Under the pieces are notes generated by a model that was not told the origin of the DNA, did no database searches, and saw only the letters and a program-made list of their open reading frames with translations. The position numbers were made by a program, and so were the translations under genes. Positions 33,059-45,190 of a stretch of DNA of 64,000 nt are shown here, piece after piece; position 1 is the stretch's first letter; the number at the start of each line of letters is the position of its first letter. Source of the DNA: Aporrectodea caliginosa (Eukaryota; Annelida; Clitellata; Crassiclitellata; Lumbricidae). The stretch spans positions 635,723-699,722 of the forward strand of contig JACEVL010000146.1 of assembly GCA_020284085.1 (NCBI GenBank). The letters run 5' to 3'.

Positions 33059-35130
33059 ATCCATCTAGTTTAACTTGCAGGGAATCTTGCTTGCTTGCTT
33101 GCTTGCTTGATTGAGCCACAGGCTAAAAAGTCAAATCTTGCGACGACTAGTTCGATCACTTACAATCATTCAATCAAGTCGTGAAACTTGGCAGATAGAC
33201 CTCGCCCTCGCACACACTTCATTCTATCAAAATTTCAGCTCCCCAAAAAGGCTAGCTTATAGAATCGGGGACTCAACTTTTCGAATCGGGGAATCCCCTT
33301 TTCCCACACGCAGCGTTGCCATTGGCCAGCGTTGTCATTGGCTGCAACAATAATGGGCGCGCTGCCTCATTAAGCGTGCTATGTTGTAAAATGAACGCGG
33401 ACTATTTTCAGAGTACACGTTATAGGATACTAGATGGATATAGTAAAAACTTTGTTTTTACGGGCTGTATTTTTATTTATCCATCTAGTTTAACTTGCGG
33501 GAATCTTGCTTGCTTGCTTGATTGAGCCACAGGCTAAAAAGTCAAATCTTGCGACGACTAGTTCGATCACTTACAATCATTCAATCGTCGTGAAACTTGG
33601 CAGATAGACTCGCCCTCGCACACACTTCATTCTATCAAAATTTCAGCTCCCAAAAAAAAGGCTAGCTTATAGAATCGGGGACTCAACTTTTCGAATCGGG
33701 GAATCCCCTTTTCCGACACGCAGCGTTGCCATTGGCCAGCGTTGTCATTGGCTGCAACAATAATGGGCGCGCTGCCTCATTAAGCGGTGCTATGTTGTAA
33801 AATGAACGCGGACTATTTTCAGAGTACACGTTATAGGATACTAGATGGATATAGTAAAAAACTTTGTTTTTACGGGCTGTATTTTATATCCATCTAGTTT
33901 AACTTGCGGGAATCTTGCTTGCTTGCTTGCTTGCTTGCTTGATTGAGCCACAGGCTAAAAAGTCAAATCTTGCGACGACTAGTTCGATCACTTACAATCA
34001 TTCAATCGTCGTGAAACTTGGCAGATAGACTCGCCCTCGCACACACTTCATTCTATCAAAATTTCAGCTCCCCCAAAAAGGCTAGCTTATAGAATCGGGG
34101 ACTCAACTTTTCGAATCGGGGAATCCCCTTTTCCGACACGCAGCGTTGCCATTGGCCAGCGTTGTCATTGGCTGCAACAATAATGGGCGCGCTGCCTCAT
34201 TAAGCGTGCTATGTTGTAAAATGAACGCGGACTATTTTCAGAGTACACGTTATAGGATACTAGATGGATATAGTAAAAAACTTTGTTTTTACGGGCTGTA
34301 TTTTATTATCCATCTAGTTTAACTTGCGGGAATCTTGCTTGCTTGCTTGATTGCTTGATTGATTGAGCCACAGGCTAAAAAGTCAAATCTTGCGACGACT
34401 AGTTCGATCACTTACAATCATTCAATCGTCGTGAAACTTGGCAGATAGACTCGCCCTCGCACACACTTCATTCTATCAAAATTTCAGCTCCCCAAAAAAG
34501 GCTAGCTTATAGAATCGGGGACTCAACTTTTCGAATCGGGGAATCCCCTTTTCCGAAACGCAGCGTTGCCATTGGCCAGCGTTGCCATTGGCTGCAACAG
34601 AAACGGGCGCGCTGCATCATTAAACGGACGCTATGTTGTAAAATGAACGCGGACTATATTTGTAGAGGTAACTGCTTCGTAAGACGCATTATAGGATACT
34701 AGATGGATATAGTAAAAACTTTGTTTTTACGGGCTGTATTTTATTATCCATCTAGTTTAACTTGCGGGAATCTTGCTTGCTTGATTGAGCCACAGGCTAA
34801 AAGTCAAATCTTGCGACGACTAGTTCGATCACTTACAATCATTCAATCGTCGTGAAACTTGGCAGATAGACTCGCCCTCGCACACACTTCATTCTATCAA
34901 AATTTCAGCTCCCCAAAAGAGGCTAGCTTATAGAATCGGGGACTAAACTTTTCGAATCGGGGAATCCCCTTTTCCGATACGGAGCGTTGTGATTGGCCAG
35001 CGTTGTGATTGGCCGCAGTCGTAAAATGAACGCGGACTATATATTTGTAGAGGTAACTGCTTCATAAGACGCATTATAGGATACTAGATGGATATAGTAA
35101 AAAACTTTGTTTTTACGGGCTGTATTTTAT
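33059..35130 (+). mobile_element. Tandem array of five ~420-bp units, Helitron2-like non-autonomous element
   Basis: Units start at 33059, 33479, 33888, 34308 and 34746. Each begins ATCCATCTAG, then a variable (CTTG)n, and near its end has the inverted CTAGATGGAT, followed by a hairpin GTAAAAAC-TTT-GTTTTTAC and GGGCTGTATTTTA. A 5' terminal repeat paired with a subterminal 3' one plus a 3' hairpin is the Helitron2/Helentron pattern. Units 4 and 5 share an insertion (TTTGTAGAGGTAACTGCTTC), and unit 5 has an internal deletion. No coding. Confidence 0.75.
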
Positions 35131-35479
35131 TAAGTTATGAGGATGTAATGTAAGATTTTTGAGGGACATTACTGGAAAATTAATTTCTTTAAGCAACTTA
35201 TACATCTTTCAGGTGGTGTATATCTCTCTCTGTCTCGACCAAGTTATACTTCTTCCCGAAGGCTTACTAGACTGGGTAACCCCGATTTTGGAACTGTGAG
35301 GGGTTCGAATGGTCAGTGTGTACGTCAGACGAATGGAGCCATCGAAGTCAACGGATTGGATCAGATTAGATTAGATTACATGGAGGAACACTGACATGCA
35401 CCGGTTGAACTCGACAGGTAAAGCGTGTATAGCTCCAGGCAACGCATGCAGGTAAGAAGAGAATAGACGTAGGTTGTAA

Positions 35480-36003
35480 GAGAGAACAAGAGGAAAAGTG
35501 GAGATATGGCAGTGGGAAGAAGAAAAGGAAAAAGGAAGAGAAACTATAAGAGGAATGGGATGAGAGGAAGACGAGGGAAAGGAGGAGGAATAGGAGGAGG
35601 AAGAGGAGGCAGAGGGAGTGAGGTATTATAGGGGACTGGAAGTGCCAGAGAACATTAGACCTGCAGCCGATCGACGAAGCGATGTCATTGCTTCGGGCGA
35701 TGGATACGATTGTATATCCGTCAGGGAAGGAGGAGGAGGGGAGACGAAGGAGGGTGGAAAGGAGGAAGAGGACGAAGAGAAATGGGAGGAAGAGGAGGAG
35801 GAAGAGGTGGAAAGGATGAAGAGAAATGGGGAAAAGGAGGAGGAAGAAGAGGAGGAAGAGGAGGAAGAGGTGGAAGAGGAGGAAGAGAAATGGGAGGAAG
35901 AGGAGGAAGAAGTGGCGAAAGAACAGGAAGATGAGCAATAAGAGGAAGAGGAGGAAGAGGAGGAAGAGGAGGAAGAAGAGGAGGAATTTGGAAGAGGGAA
36001 GAG

Positions 36004-36035
<32 letters not shown>

Positions 36036-36185
36036 GGAATGGGGAAGAGGGCAAAAGTAAGGAAGAGGAGGTAGAGGAGGAAAAAGAGGAGGAGGAATGG
36101 TAGAAGAGGGGAAAATAAGGAAGAAGACGAAGAAGAGGAGGAGGAATGGAGAAGAGGGGGATAAGAGGAGGAGAAGGAAGACTAA
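35480..36185. repeat. Polypurine (GGA/GAAGAG)n tract, about 700 bp
   Basis: Almost only A and G on the plus strand, especially 35715-36185, in AGG/AGA units. A non-repeat interruption lies at about 35630-35715. Glu/Arg-rich plus frames and Ser/Pro/Leu-rich minus frames follow from the composition. Confidence 0.95.
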
Positions 36186-36489
36186 GAATAAGAGTGGGTT
36201 GTAACATGTAACATACCATATATATACTGACATCACTTACATACAGTATGTGTCCGTTGCATACAGCCGAAATTATACATACATGGATGCATTGCTTGTA
36301 CAATATTATATGCAATGCATACATGTTGGTTCTAAATAATAATCTGTATGTATTGGCCTCTACATATTTGGGACCTAAAGAATCTCCATCCAGTCATCCA
36401 CCCTTGTCCACCCTTGTCCGTTGATAGTAATGCGGTCACTGCATGCGGAGAGCGATGTCCAGTGGAGGTCCGACTCAGAGAGACCAGAG

Positions 36490-36950
36490 TTTCATGACTG
36501 ACCACTTATACACTGGCTTCTGCTCATTCATTGCCCGTATTCGCTTTAAAGGTCTTCCTCACTTTTAGAGTTTTTTGGGCCAGACTCCACGCTATTTTGT
36601 GGTCTTAGCCGTCGACCTCCTTAATCGGATGCCTCTGGTCGTCCTCTCCGTTCTTTACACCGAAATGACCTCTTGGTCCTCGGACTGCCATACTGCCCAT
36701 GCAGTATGGCCATACTGCCCATGCAGCACCGTGCACAAACTGCACATGTGCATCAGGTGGCCCTTTGCTCTGCATGCATGGTATGACCTTGTACCTCGCA
36801 TGACTCGTTCCATGATTTTAGCTGACGGTATACTTCATGCTGCCTCTGCCCGTGGTTTTAAGACTTTTCTCTTCTCGCGGGGTTCTTCGCACTACACGGA
36901 GCTCCTCTGATTGGATTGTATACGGGAGAGGCGCTTTAGAAATTCATAAA
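36490..36950 (+). pseudogene. LINE C-terminal/3' relic
   Basis: Reads ILADGILHAASARGFKTFLF, then CCTCTGATTGG...GAGAGGCGCTTTAGAAAT, a CR1/L2-type tail of the kind also at 53760-53820. Strongly decayed. An N base is present at 36957. Confidence 0.55.
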
Positions 36951-37059
36951 AACAATNACGATTGTTTTCTCTCTAGAAAGTCTGACTTATATTGTTGCTT
37001 TCATTGCATTATGATAATGGCGCTATAGAATTCTTTAGATTAGATTGAATGGCTTTACA

Positions 37060-37160
37060 TCTGGCTTTTCTCTGTTTAGCCGTGGCTGGGCTGGGAGCGC
37101 CTCTGAGTAGGTTCCTTGAAGGGGCACTATATAAATGCTCGGAATGAATGAATGAATCAT
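37060..37160 (+). mobile_element. CR1/L2-like LINE 3' tail
   Basis: CTCTGTTTAGCCGTGGCTGG to GGGGCACTATATAAATGCTC and (GAAT)n: nearly identical to the last 100 bases of the LINE at 18078-18730, so the same family and recent. Confidence 0.85.
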
Positions 37161-37675
37161 GCTAAATTGTTCAATGGCATGAACTTTGTATTGTTTTCTT
37201 TCTAGAAAGGTCAGCCAGTTTTATAGTTAATATTACTAGAGGTTGTGATTTTTAAAATGTGCTGATTCAGGTGATGTGCTTTATTTTCACATGTACTTCA
37301 ATGTGAATTTTAAATGCAGTTGCTCACTAGTCTTGTTTAAAATAAAGACTTTATGAAATAATGCACTTGTGATCAATTAAATGACAAGGCATGCATTGAG
37401 AGTGAAGCGTTACTTTGTCCACGGGAATCTGCATTGTGATAATCTACAATGAATTACATGCAGTATGCAGGCACTTTTGATTTTTCTTGATGTGAAGATT
37501 TTCTGGTGTTAGTCCAAACCTTCGTTTGTAACATGTATAATGTTGTCCAAAACTTGTGATTATGAGTTTATCGGGTTTTCCAATTAATTCATTGTCTGTT
37601 TAGTGTAGCCTACTGTATTAGCATGTTACTGAAAGGTTTGGAGCAGTAAGAATAAGGGAAATAACCTTGAATAAA
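37161..37675. other. Non-coding spacer
   Basis: AT-rich; no feature recognised. Confidence 0.5.
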
Positions 37676-38091
37676 TGGTAACGGTAATTCTTTGTAAAAT
37701 AAGTCAAATTAGCCGTTAGCAACCGGGGTGAAATTTAGGTAAATATATCGTTAATAGAAGGGGATTCACCGTAAATACAGAACAAATAAACCGTCAATTG
37801 AAGGTGATTCGCCGTTAAAAAACAGGAATTAACCGTTAGTTGAAGGCCATTTACCGTAAGATAACGGTAAATCGCCGTGAAACCTCCGTTACAAAACAGG
37901 CATTCATCGTTAAAATACGCTGAATTGCCGTATAAAATACGGAGAATCACCGTAAAAAGACGAAAAGTCACCGTTTAAATAAAACGGGTCGGCCGTAAAT
38001 GAGATAACGGGCGACCGTTAAATAACGGTGAAAGGCATGGCAACCGAGTTGCCAGGCCTTTCACCGTTATTTTACGGGAAATTTTTAACAG
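37676..38091. mobile_element. CCGT/ACGG palindrome-rich element with terminal hairpin
   Basis: About 20 degenerate copies of CCGTTAAA / TAACGGTGAA words. The 3' part is a hairpin with 30-bp arms (38015-38044 and 38048-38077; CCGTTAAATAACGGTGAAAG on the left), loop CGA and about two mismatches. It ends TTTTTAACAGTGTA, an end type used by small hAT-like elements. The left end is unclear. Confidence 0.6.
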
Positions 38092-38499
38092 TGTAGGTAT
38101 TCGTACATATGCATGTATCATGTATGTATGTATGTATGCTTGTATTTATTTGTGTATGGATACTTAGGAACCTGCATATGTATTTTCGTACACTGAATGT
38201 CTGGTAATTGTGGCTGACACGGTTAGACACACCTTGCACCCAGCGTCGACGCTACAATCGATTTGGAGGCCACGCTAAACTATAATATAGACATCAGCAT
38301 CAGACAGCTTATTGCTTGACTCTCATTGTATATGAGAATAATGAAAATATTATGGACAACTTAACTCAACTTAGCTATGAGAATTATATAGAAACCCTAA
38401 AATCATTTGTTATTAATTAATACAGTTCATTGATCTATAAGACGCCATATGTTATTATATTTTTTTCTCCTCCTTTGAGTGTTGTGTATGCTGAGTTAT

Positions 38500-39320
38500 G
38501 CGATACGAACGGTGAAAACTGTTCAAACATTTCCACACCTCTTTTAAGTGTGATATTCACCCTATAAGTAAAAGTGATCCTGCATTTCGTACATTCCTGT
38601 AAAATGCATTTGACGCCTTAAAATGACTTTAAACTTTGAAATAATTATTATGCAATACGAATGTTGAAAACTGTAATAATTACAAACCTTTTTTAGTGCG
38701 ATATTCGCCTTATAATTATTTGCATTTGTGTGTAGATGGTGCTTAACTTCACTACGTACGTGTATTTTAAAAACTGTCCTGTTTAGCCGAGGTTCGGTCG
38801 GCAGCGCTTCAAAGTAGCAATTATAGAGTGGCGATATATAAATCCTCGTAATGAATGAAGTGCAAAGTGGTCCTGTATTATGCGGTTTACGAACGTCGAG
38901 AACTGTTCACAATAATAACACACCTCTTTTAAGTGTGATATTCGTCGTATAAGTAAAGCGGTCTTCGTTGAAAATATTAATATTGCTTACACACTGAACA
39001 CATAGTACTAATTATTATATGTAAGATAAAGTTGACGTCAACGGCCCTTGGCAGCCAATAGCCATAAGATGGCGTTAAACAATGGAAACTATACTTGTGC
39101 CATAGCTTTTCTCCTGCCATGCGCCGTGGTAGCGTCAGTCCCAAGCCTGAAAACAGGAGGAGGGCGACACTAATTACCTTTGTTATGACACAGCATTGTT
39201 AGAAAGTAACTAACGACCCAGTTGTGCCATTGGAACGCTGAGAACTGTTCAAACCATTTTCTGCCGACGTCAACGACCTTTGTTGCCATAAGATGTCATT
39301 AAACTCTGGATACATGCAAA
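38500..39320 (-). repeat. Array of repeat modules A and B, copy B
   Basis: Counterpart of 11090-12010: A at about 39033-39080 and 39262-39305, B at about 39115-39205 (CCCAAGCCTGAAAACAGGAGG-type core, shown in part). Confidence 0.7.
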
Positions 39321-40454
39321 CGAAATGTATATAATAATGTATAATGACTAAGCATGATGTGTTTTTTATATGTCAGTGCCTCATGCTATCGTCTGCAAAG
39401 TTTCAGTATTTTAACGGTAAATTTAACCTGTATTAATTGTGAAAATACTATTATCAAAATGTTTTGTATTAGAAAAAAACAATAAAGGGCACATTTCTTG
39501 CTTGAGACAGTGTCTTAAATCATTAGTTTAGAGGGGTTTTGGTCCAAGCCAGTGTTTTAGTTGGCAAATAGAGGTTTGGGAGGAGGTCGAACAATTTACG
39601 GTTTTCCTACGTACTCAGCGCTCGTGAATAAGCCGGTGCCCTGCGCTTGGCTTTCGAGTGGCGCTTTAGAAGTTTGGAGATTACGATTACAATTACTTGA
39701 ACGCTGGTCAAAATCTAGTGTCGTTAATATGCTTGCTGCACAGGTACAACTGAGCTGGGGGTCAAAGGCCTGACCCCCAAACATCTTTTCAGTTATTTTA
39801 CTGAGGTGTTGGAAGAAGAGCTACGGGTTGAGCTTTCTGACCATCCAAACAGCTGAAGCACTTGTCAAGCAATGACGAGCGTAATTATTATTTGAACTCC
39901 ATACTGCTGGTCAACTAGATTGTTTGACCTACGACCCGGCCCAGTTGTAGGTCCTTCATACACAGTTTATCTAGCGCACAACTTCAGGAACTTGTGTATC
40001 GAACCAGGATTATAAAATGACAGCAATATACAGTATATATACATTTATTTATAAATACATATACATACATATATATTTCGTCAGCATCAGTTTCTGACGC
40101 CATCCATTTGGAGGCGATAGGTACAAAATTATCTAGATTGCCCTCAGTCAATTGTCTTCACTTAACTTCATCCGCAACAGTCGATAACAGAAAATTCAGT
40201 TTAAAATGAGTTTATCAAAGGGGTAATTGGAGCACACGGCAGATGCATTGTGACTAAAGTCCCAATTAATTAACTTAATTAGGGCAGCCATTTAACTAGC
40301 AACAGAGATGGCGACGAAGAACTGCCCTAGTGGCCATCGCATTGAACTGTCAAGTGAGAGGTCGGTGATTAAAGCTCCTCCAGAGCAGAACTAATTCCGG
40401 CCATTACGTGCCGAGGCAGAGAAATCGAAGTCGGTAACACTTCATATCTAGTCC
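39321..40454. other. Duplicated non-coding sequence
   Basis: Counterpart of 12010-12530 plus about 500 bases specific to copy B (about 39930-40440). It includes a short LINE-tail-like GGCGCTTTAGAAGTTTGG (39660). No gene. Confidence 0.45.
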
Positions 40455-40735
40455 AGTTAGCTACATTGATTACTGGTTTGAGCGTAGGTTGCGTCTCATG
40501 CGCCTCTGTGTTAGAGAGCGTGAGGATCGCGGTTCGCTTTCCAATGATGACTTATTTCAGAAATTTAAATCTTGGGTCCTTGCACGGGGATACTAAATGG
40601 CGTGGCGTCCATTCAAACTGGCAGCGGTGGTGAAGTATTGAAACTCGTCCGATCAATTCATTGATAAAATGATCAGGGTCGAAGCTATTATTATACGGTG
40701 GCTATAGAAAAACGTGTAGCCTACATTATAATAAT
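40455..40735 (+). mobile_element. tRNA-derived SINE family 1, copy B
   Basis: Counterpart of 12530-12790: TACTGGTTTGAGCGTAGG, GATCGCGGTTCGCTTTCC, CTAAATGGCGTGGCGTCC, AAAATGATCAGGGTCGAAGC. Confidence 0.75.
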
Positions 40736-41210
40736 AATTATATAACCGTAACTGACATTCTGTGTTAGCTAAGGTCTGGCTGATTTTCTTCACAAGTCAA
40801 TAATTATGTATAGGTTGCTTTTTGCTTAGTTTTACTTCGCATTCAGAATTCGATTTTCTAATACTCCCAAGAGGGCAGCAGTCTTTTGGACAATTCCGCC
40901 CATTAAACTTTCAATTAGCGAGCTCATAACATCATTAAAAGTCAGTTTGGTATTAATTTATGCATGTCATGTTATTTAAAAAATTTCCGTTCCGTACTTG
41001 TGTCAGATTTAAATTCATTTAAAATCTGCGATTGCAGCGCTAAGATTAATCTCAAAATCTCAAAGTTTTAGTTACGTAAGTATTCGACAGATGGTGAAAA
41101 ACCGTCTTCGTATATTCGCTGTCATTCAGCAGATGGCGATCTGAAGCGTTATCCTTACTATAATTATACTATATTAGAAACTTATAATTAATTATCAGAC
41201 ACTTTTAGAA

Positions 41211-41485
41211 TAATCCGCGGTTGTGCCTATCAACGATTATTATTCCGAAATATATCTATAACCTAGTTTTGTCACTGTACTAAGGATTATATAAATGTGC
41301 GTGTTCTACGCACGATATAAACGTACACGAATAAGACACCACAGTGTAGAGATCCTAAAATAATATTAATACCGCCGCTAGCAACCGCTCAATAAAAGGG
41401 CTTTTGCTGTGTGTAGCACGTAGTCTCCTAGCGGGATTGCGCGGAATCGCTAGCAAGAGATTTCGAAAGCGTAATTTTTGTAACA
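41211..41485 (+). mobile_element. LTR-like segment, copy B
   Basis: Counterpart of 13253-13527. The first bases are mutated (TAATCCGCGG), but the end TTTTTGTAACA and the leader GGTGGCAGTTGGTGTCC are preserved. Confidence 0.45.
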
Positions 41486-41869
41486 GGTGGCAGTTGGTGT
41501 CCATTGCGACCCGACGCCCGGTAAAGCCAAGAAAAATTAAAATCTTTATTAGGTCTAAAGAACGCTAGATTAGAAAATTTTTCCATGGGTTGCCATATAG
41601 CCTTGATTTGTGCGAGATCCTTGGCTTACTTCATAGGGTTTATTAATCACAAATAATTACTTCGGTGGCTGTTCAACTCCGGAACGCCATCTGCCTCTCC
41701 GGGACATTTCCACCACCCAATGAGCCCTCCTAAGCTGTCACTTAAGACAATAAATCACAATCATAGCGGTAATAATATCAGTGCACTAATTGCTTTAAAG
41801 AAGAGTTTCAGCACTTTTGAAAGACACAACGCAACTTTTAGCGATTTAATATATAAATACGAACAATCA

Positions 41870-41987
41870 TTCAGACATACATACATACATACATACATAC
41901 ACAAATACATACATACCTAAATACAAACATACGTACATACACACACACATAATTATATGTGCACAACACTGCTTCCATATATAATGC

Positions 41988-42083
<96 letters not shown>
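41870..42083. repeat. (CATA)n and (TA)n microsatellites
   Basis: CATA/CAAA tetranucleotides (41873-41950), then about 45 TA units (41990-42080). Copy A lacks these at the matching point (near 13880). Confidence 0.95.
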
Positions 42084-42340
42084 CACATGCTTATGCCAAA
42101 TTAATTGATACAGTTGCATAAACGATTAATTAATCGATTAATCATTAATTAATTTGAACTACATTTATTTTTAGCGATTAATCGAAGACCGTTTCTTATA
42201 TTGGATAAGGTGCCCGGTATTATCGCTCTTCAATTCTGAGTGAGAGACTTTGAGCTCAGCCGTTATATTGACTACTGTCTACACTCTACAGTCGTAAAAA
42301 TGGATTATCACTCGGCGTTGAGAGACTCGATCGTTGGCCT

Positions 42341-42654
42341 CAGGGTTGCCGACAGAAATTCGGGCCCTTAGGCAGAGCAGTCACGGGCCCTAACTATACT
42401 TAGACTTTACGAGAAATTAAAAAAAAACTGAAATAATAATAGTGCGGGTACAACCCTACAAAATTATATTTATATATGTAACTATTGTAGTTAAGTGTCC
42501 TTATTATTATATTTCACAAGACATAAATCATAAACTTTGTATAAAACTGATTATAATATTTTTCATAAATTGATTGCTGGGCCCAGTCCGGGCCCCTAAA
42601 AGTCGCCGGGGCCCTGGGTTTTTGCCCCCTCTGCCCCCCCTCTCGGCGGGCCTG
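42341..42654. mobile_element. hAT-type MITE, 314 bp, perfect 8-bp target duplication
   Basis: GTTGGCCT at 42333-42340 and at 42655-42662. Ends are CAGGGTTGCCGACAG and, reversed, CAGGCCCGCCGAGAG (11 of 15 match). GGGCCC-rich subterminal parts. The empty site survives in copy A near 14195. Confidence 0.88.
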
Positions 42655-43202
42655 GTTGGCCTGTGTCTACCACGGCTACTGATCGTTTACTTCTTCACCT
42701 TACTTACACACTTTTCTTACGAGCAACATTTTATTTCCGAATTTTACGTAATTTTTAAAGTCTAGGAATAAATCTAAACAAATCGTCGTAAATTCGTAAT
42801 GTAAACAGTTTCAAACCGGAATTTGTCATGGCATTGTCTGAACCTGATGGCCGTGGCGAGTCTGGCGACACTGGCGTGTGGCGAGAGATCTTGCACACCG
42901 TTGCGTAAGAAGGCAAAAGTATAGTATAGATGACCATTCAACGACGAATCGCTAAAAATCGTTGAATTTAAATTTTAGCTTTAACCAGAGCCAGTAGATA
43001 AATATGTAGCAAGATGCGGCATTTGCTCGAAAACATTTACTGGTGTTAACGGGTCGGAAATAGTGAAGCATTCAGAGTCCACCAAACACGTTGAAAACTA
43101 CGAGACAAAACAGAGCACGATTATTACCAACAATTTCTTAAGAAATCGACCACTCCCACCATTGAATGTATGGTTGCTAAAACGGAAAGAATTTTAATTA
43201 CA

Positions 43203-43450
43203 TTTGTGTATGTATGTACGTATGTATGTATGTATGTATGAGCACTTGTTATACGACCCTTCAAGATTTCTACTCAGAGGCGCTCCCGACTACAGCGCCG
43301 ACACTGAATCGGAGTTTCACGCCGAAGCGCATGAGCAATTGCGAGTGAAGGACTTGCCCAGGGTCCCTACGCGGCGGCTTGATGTGGATTCGAACCCGCA
43401 ACCCTCCGGCTGCAAGGCACCGAGCATACCCTTACACCACCGCGCCCCAC
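43203..43450 (-). mobile_element. tRNA-derived SINE family 3 with LINE-matched tail
   Basis: Minus strand: GGGGCGCGGTGGTGTAAGGG (A box), GGGTTCGAATCC (perfect B box), a unique body, then GGGAGCGCCTCTGAGTAG, CTTGAAGGG and a (CATA)n tail. The last 45 bases match the 3' end of the CR1/L2-like LINE here. Copy A has the empty site near 14955. Confidence 0.85.
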
Positions 43451-44345
43451 ATGGCAGAACGTTCATTTCAGGCACATGGAAGGTTGAGTGTGTAAAGACT
43501 GCATTTTCTGAGAGACAAATCGCTCAGAAAGTGACTTTGAAACGTTCAAATGCTTCCTATGAGTTACATGACGGCTTGGCAAACACGCAATGTCGTAAAC
43601 ACATTTACATCCCAACTTTATATTTTTTTAGCTACTTTGGATTTTTTTGTCATCTTTGGATGTCTGAAAATGCAAAGCTCCTTTAAGACATCCGAACAGC
43701 GGATTCCAGGATTATATAAATCGGGTTACAACGTTCTACAGGTGTCTAAGGAAAGCGCTATGGCCAAATGCTGTTACCGTTAATATCGTTTATTTAGCGA
43801 CGCCGTCATATCAAAGATGATAGGCATGTTAAAATGCTAGTTATTTATTTCACCACAGTTTAACGTCGTGCTATGTAATGATGTAACACTTGTCTTATCT
43901 TACCTGAAGCCTAAAAGTTGATTGGCAACCGGATATTCCGCCAGGGAGCTCCTGATGATATCGGATGAGTTTTCTTGAAACGGCGCTATACAAATTAACA
44001 CTTAAAAATTATAATTGCATCCAGCCGGCATATTCGCTAAAGATTACGTCTATGTATTAGTATTTTAGCGACATCTCATGACTGCCATTACTTTTTTTCC
44101 GGTTGTATCAAAGGCTAACCATTGAGCGAAAATAATCAACATAGGCCTGTAGCTTCAGAAAGAGCTATCTAAAGATTTCTAAAACTTTAATGTCCATATT
44201 AATATTAGGTATTCAACATCTTATTGAAGCCGGGTTTCTACAATATTTAACAACGTTTATGGCTGACGACAAGATTTTTGCCGTTTTTCGTAAACTATTA
44301 AGTGTGCAAAAATCATTAGACCCTACATATAGCTGCAGAGATAGC

Positions 44346-44592
44346 GATTTAAAGGTGTTTAAAAACAGCGTAATTTAGTATCGCTATTAAGTGTTATAGT
44401 TGTTTTCCTTTCCAGTTTGCTGTATTTTTTTGCCATCTTTGTAGTTTTGTTCGCTCTGTTTTGTTCTGAAAATTTCCAAAAGATATCGTAAACGAAAAGA
44501 TTATCGCCATTTAAGTATAATATTATGAACTTTGCGTTCAAAATCGAGACCGACAGCTAATATAGGATGCCTCATTTAAACACCTTTAAATC
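44346..44592. mobile_element. Small foldback/MITE-like element, copy B
   Basis: GATTTAAAGGTGTTTAAA (44346-44363) with its perfect complement at 44575-44592. Confidence 0.65.
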
Positions 44593-44599
44593 AGTTTGT

Positions 44600-45190
44600 A
44601 GGATTCTATATATAATGTGTGTAACTTAAAATCATTATGTATCTGTAAATATTTGATTGGTCTTTTACTAATACATTGTTATTATGCAATTATGTACTGT
44701 GTTGCAATGTTGGTTGCAATGCTGGTTGTAATATTACTATTATTCAACTTTGGTTCTTCAGTATTATATATTACAAATGGTGTGATTTGGTCAATGTATC
44801 AGATAGCTACTATATATATATGTTGCATAATATTACAGTACTGTGTACAATGCTGGTTACTGAAATATCCATAGACAACTTCTTTTCAACTGTTGATTTT
44901 TTGTTTGTTTGTTTAAAATATGTTATATCATAATAATAAGAACCTAATGTTAGAAAAGTATAAACATTACTTATTGGTGAATGAATATGCATATTACAAT
45001 ATTACTATCATTCAACTTTAGTTATCCAATATTGCATATAATATGGTTTGGTTAATGTACATGGACAGTTTAAAGGAATACCTGAATCAATTATAATACA
45101 TGTATGCTATGTTAGTTAATGAAATTTGTCAGGACATAATAATCACAGACAATTTGATATGAACTACTTTATATATTGAAAAAATATTGA
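44600..45190. other. AT-rich insert specific to copy B, with an internal imperfect repeat
   Basis: AATATTACTATTATTCAAC (about 44731) to GGTCAATGTA recurs at about 44998-45059 as AATATTACTATCATTCAAC to GGTTAATGTA. Nothing coding was recognised. Confidence 0.5.

Noticed and set aside
33059..35130. CRISPR-like regular repeats
   Set aside because: Units are about 420 bp and nearly identical throughout, with no short repeat/spacer pattern, in an animal genome.
43370..43450. Functional tRNA gene
   Set aside because: A and B boxes are good, but the sequence continues into a SINE body and a LINE-type tail. The other tRNA-like heads (9000-9058, 12535-12600, 29920-29990) are SINE heads too.
43204..43686. 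160-codon plus frame
   Set aside because: It is antisense to SINE family 3 and continues into duplicated non-coding DNA that is not open in copy A.
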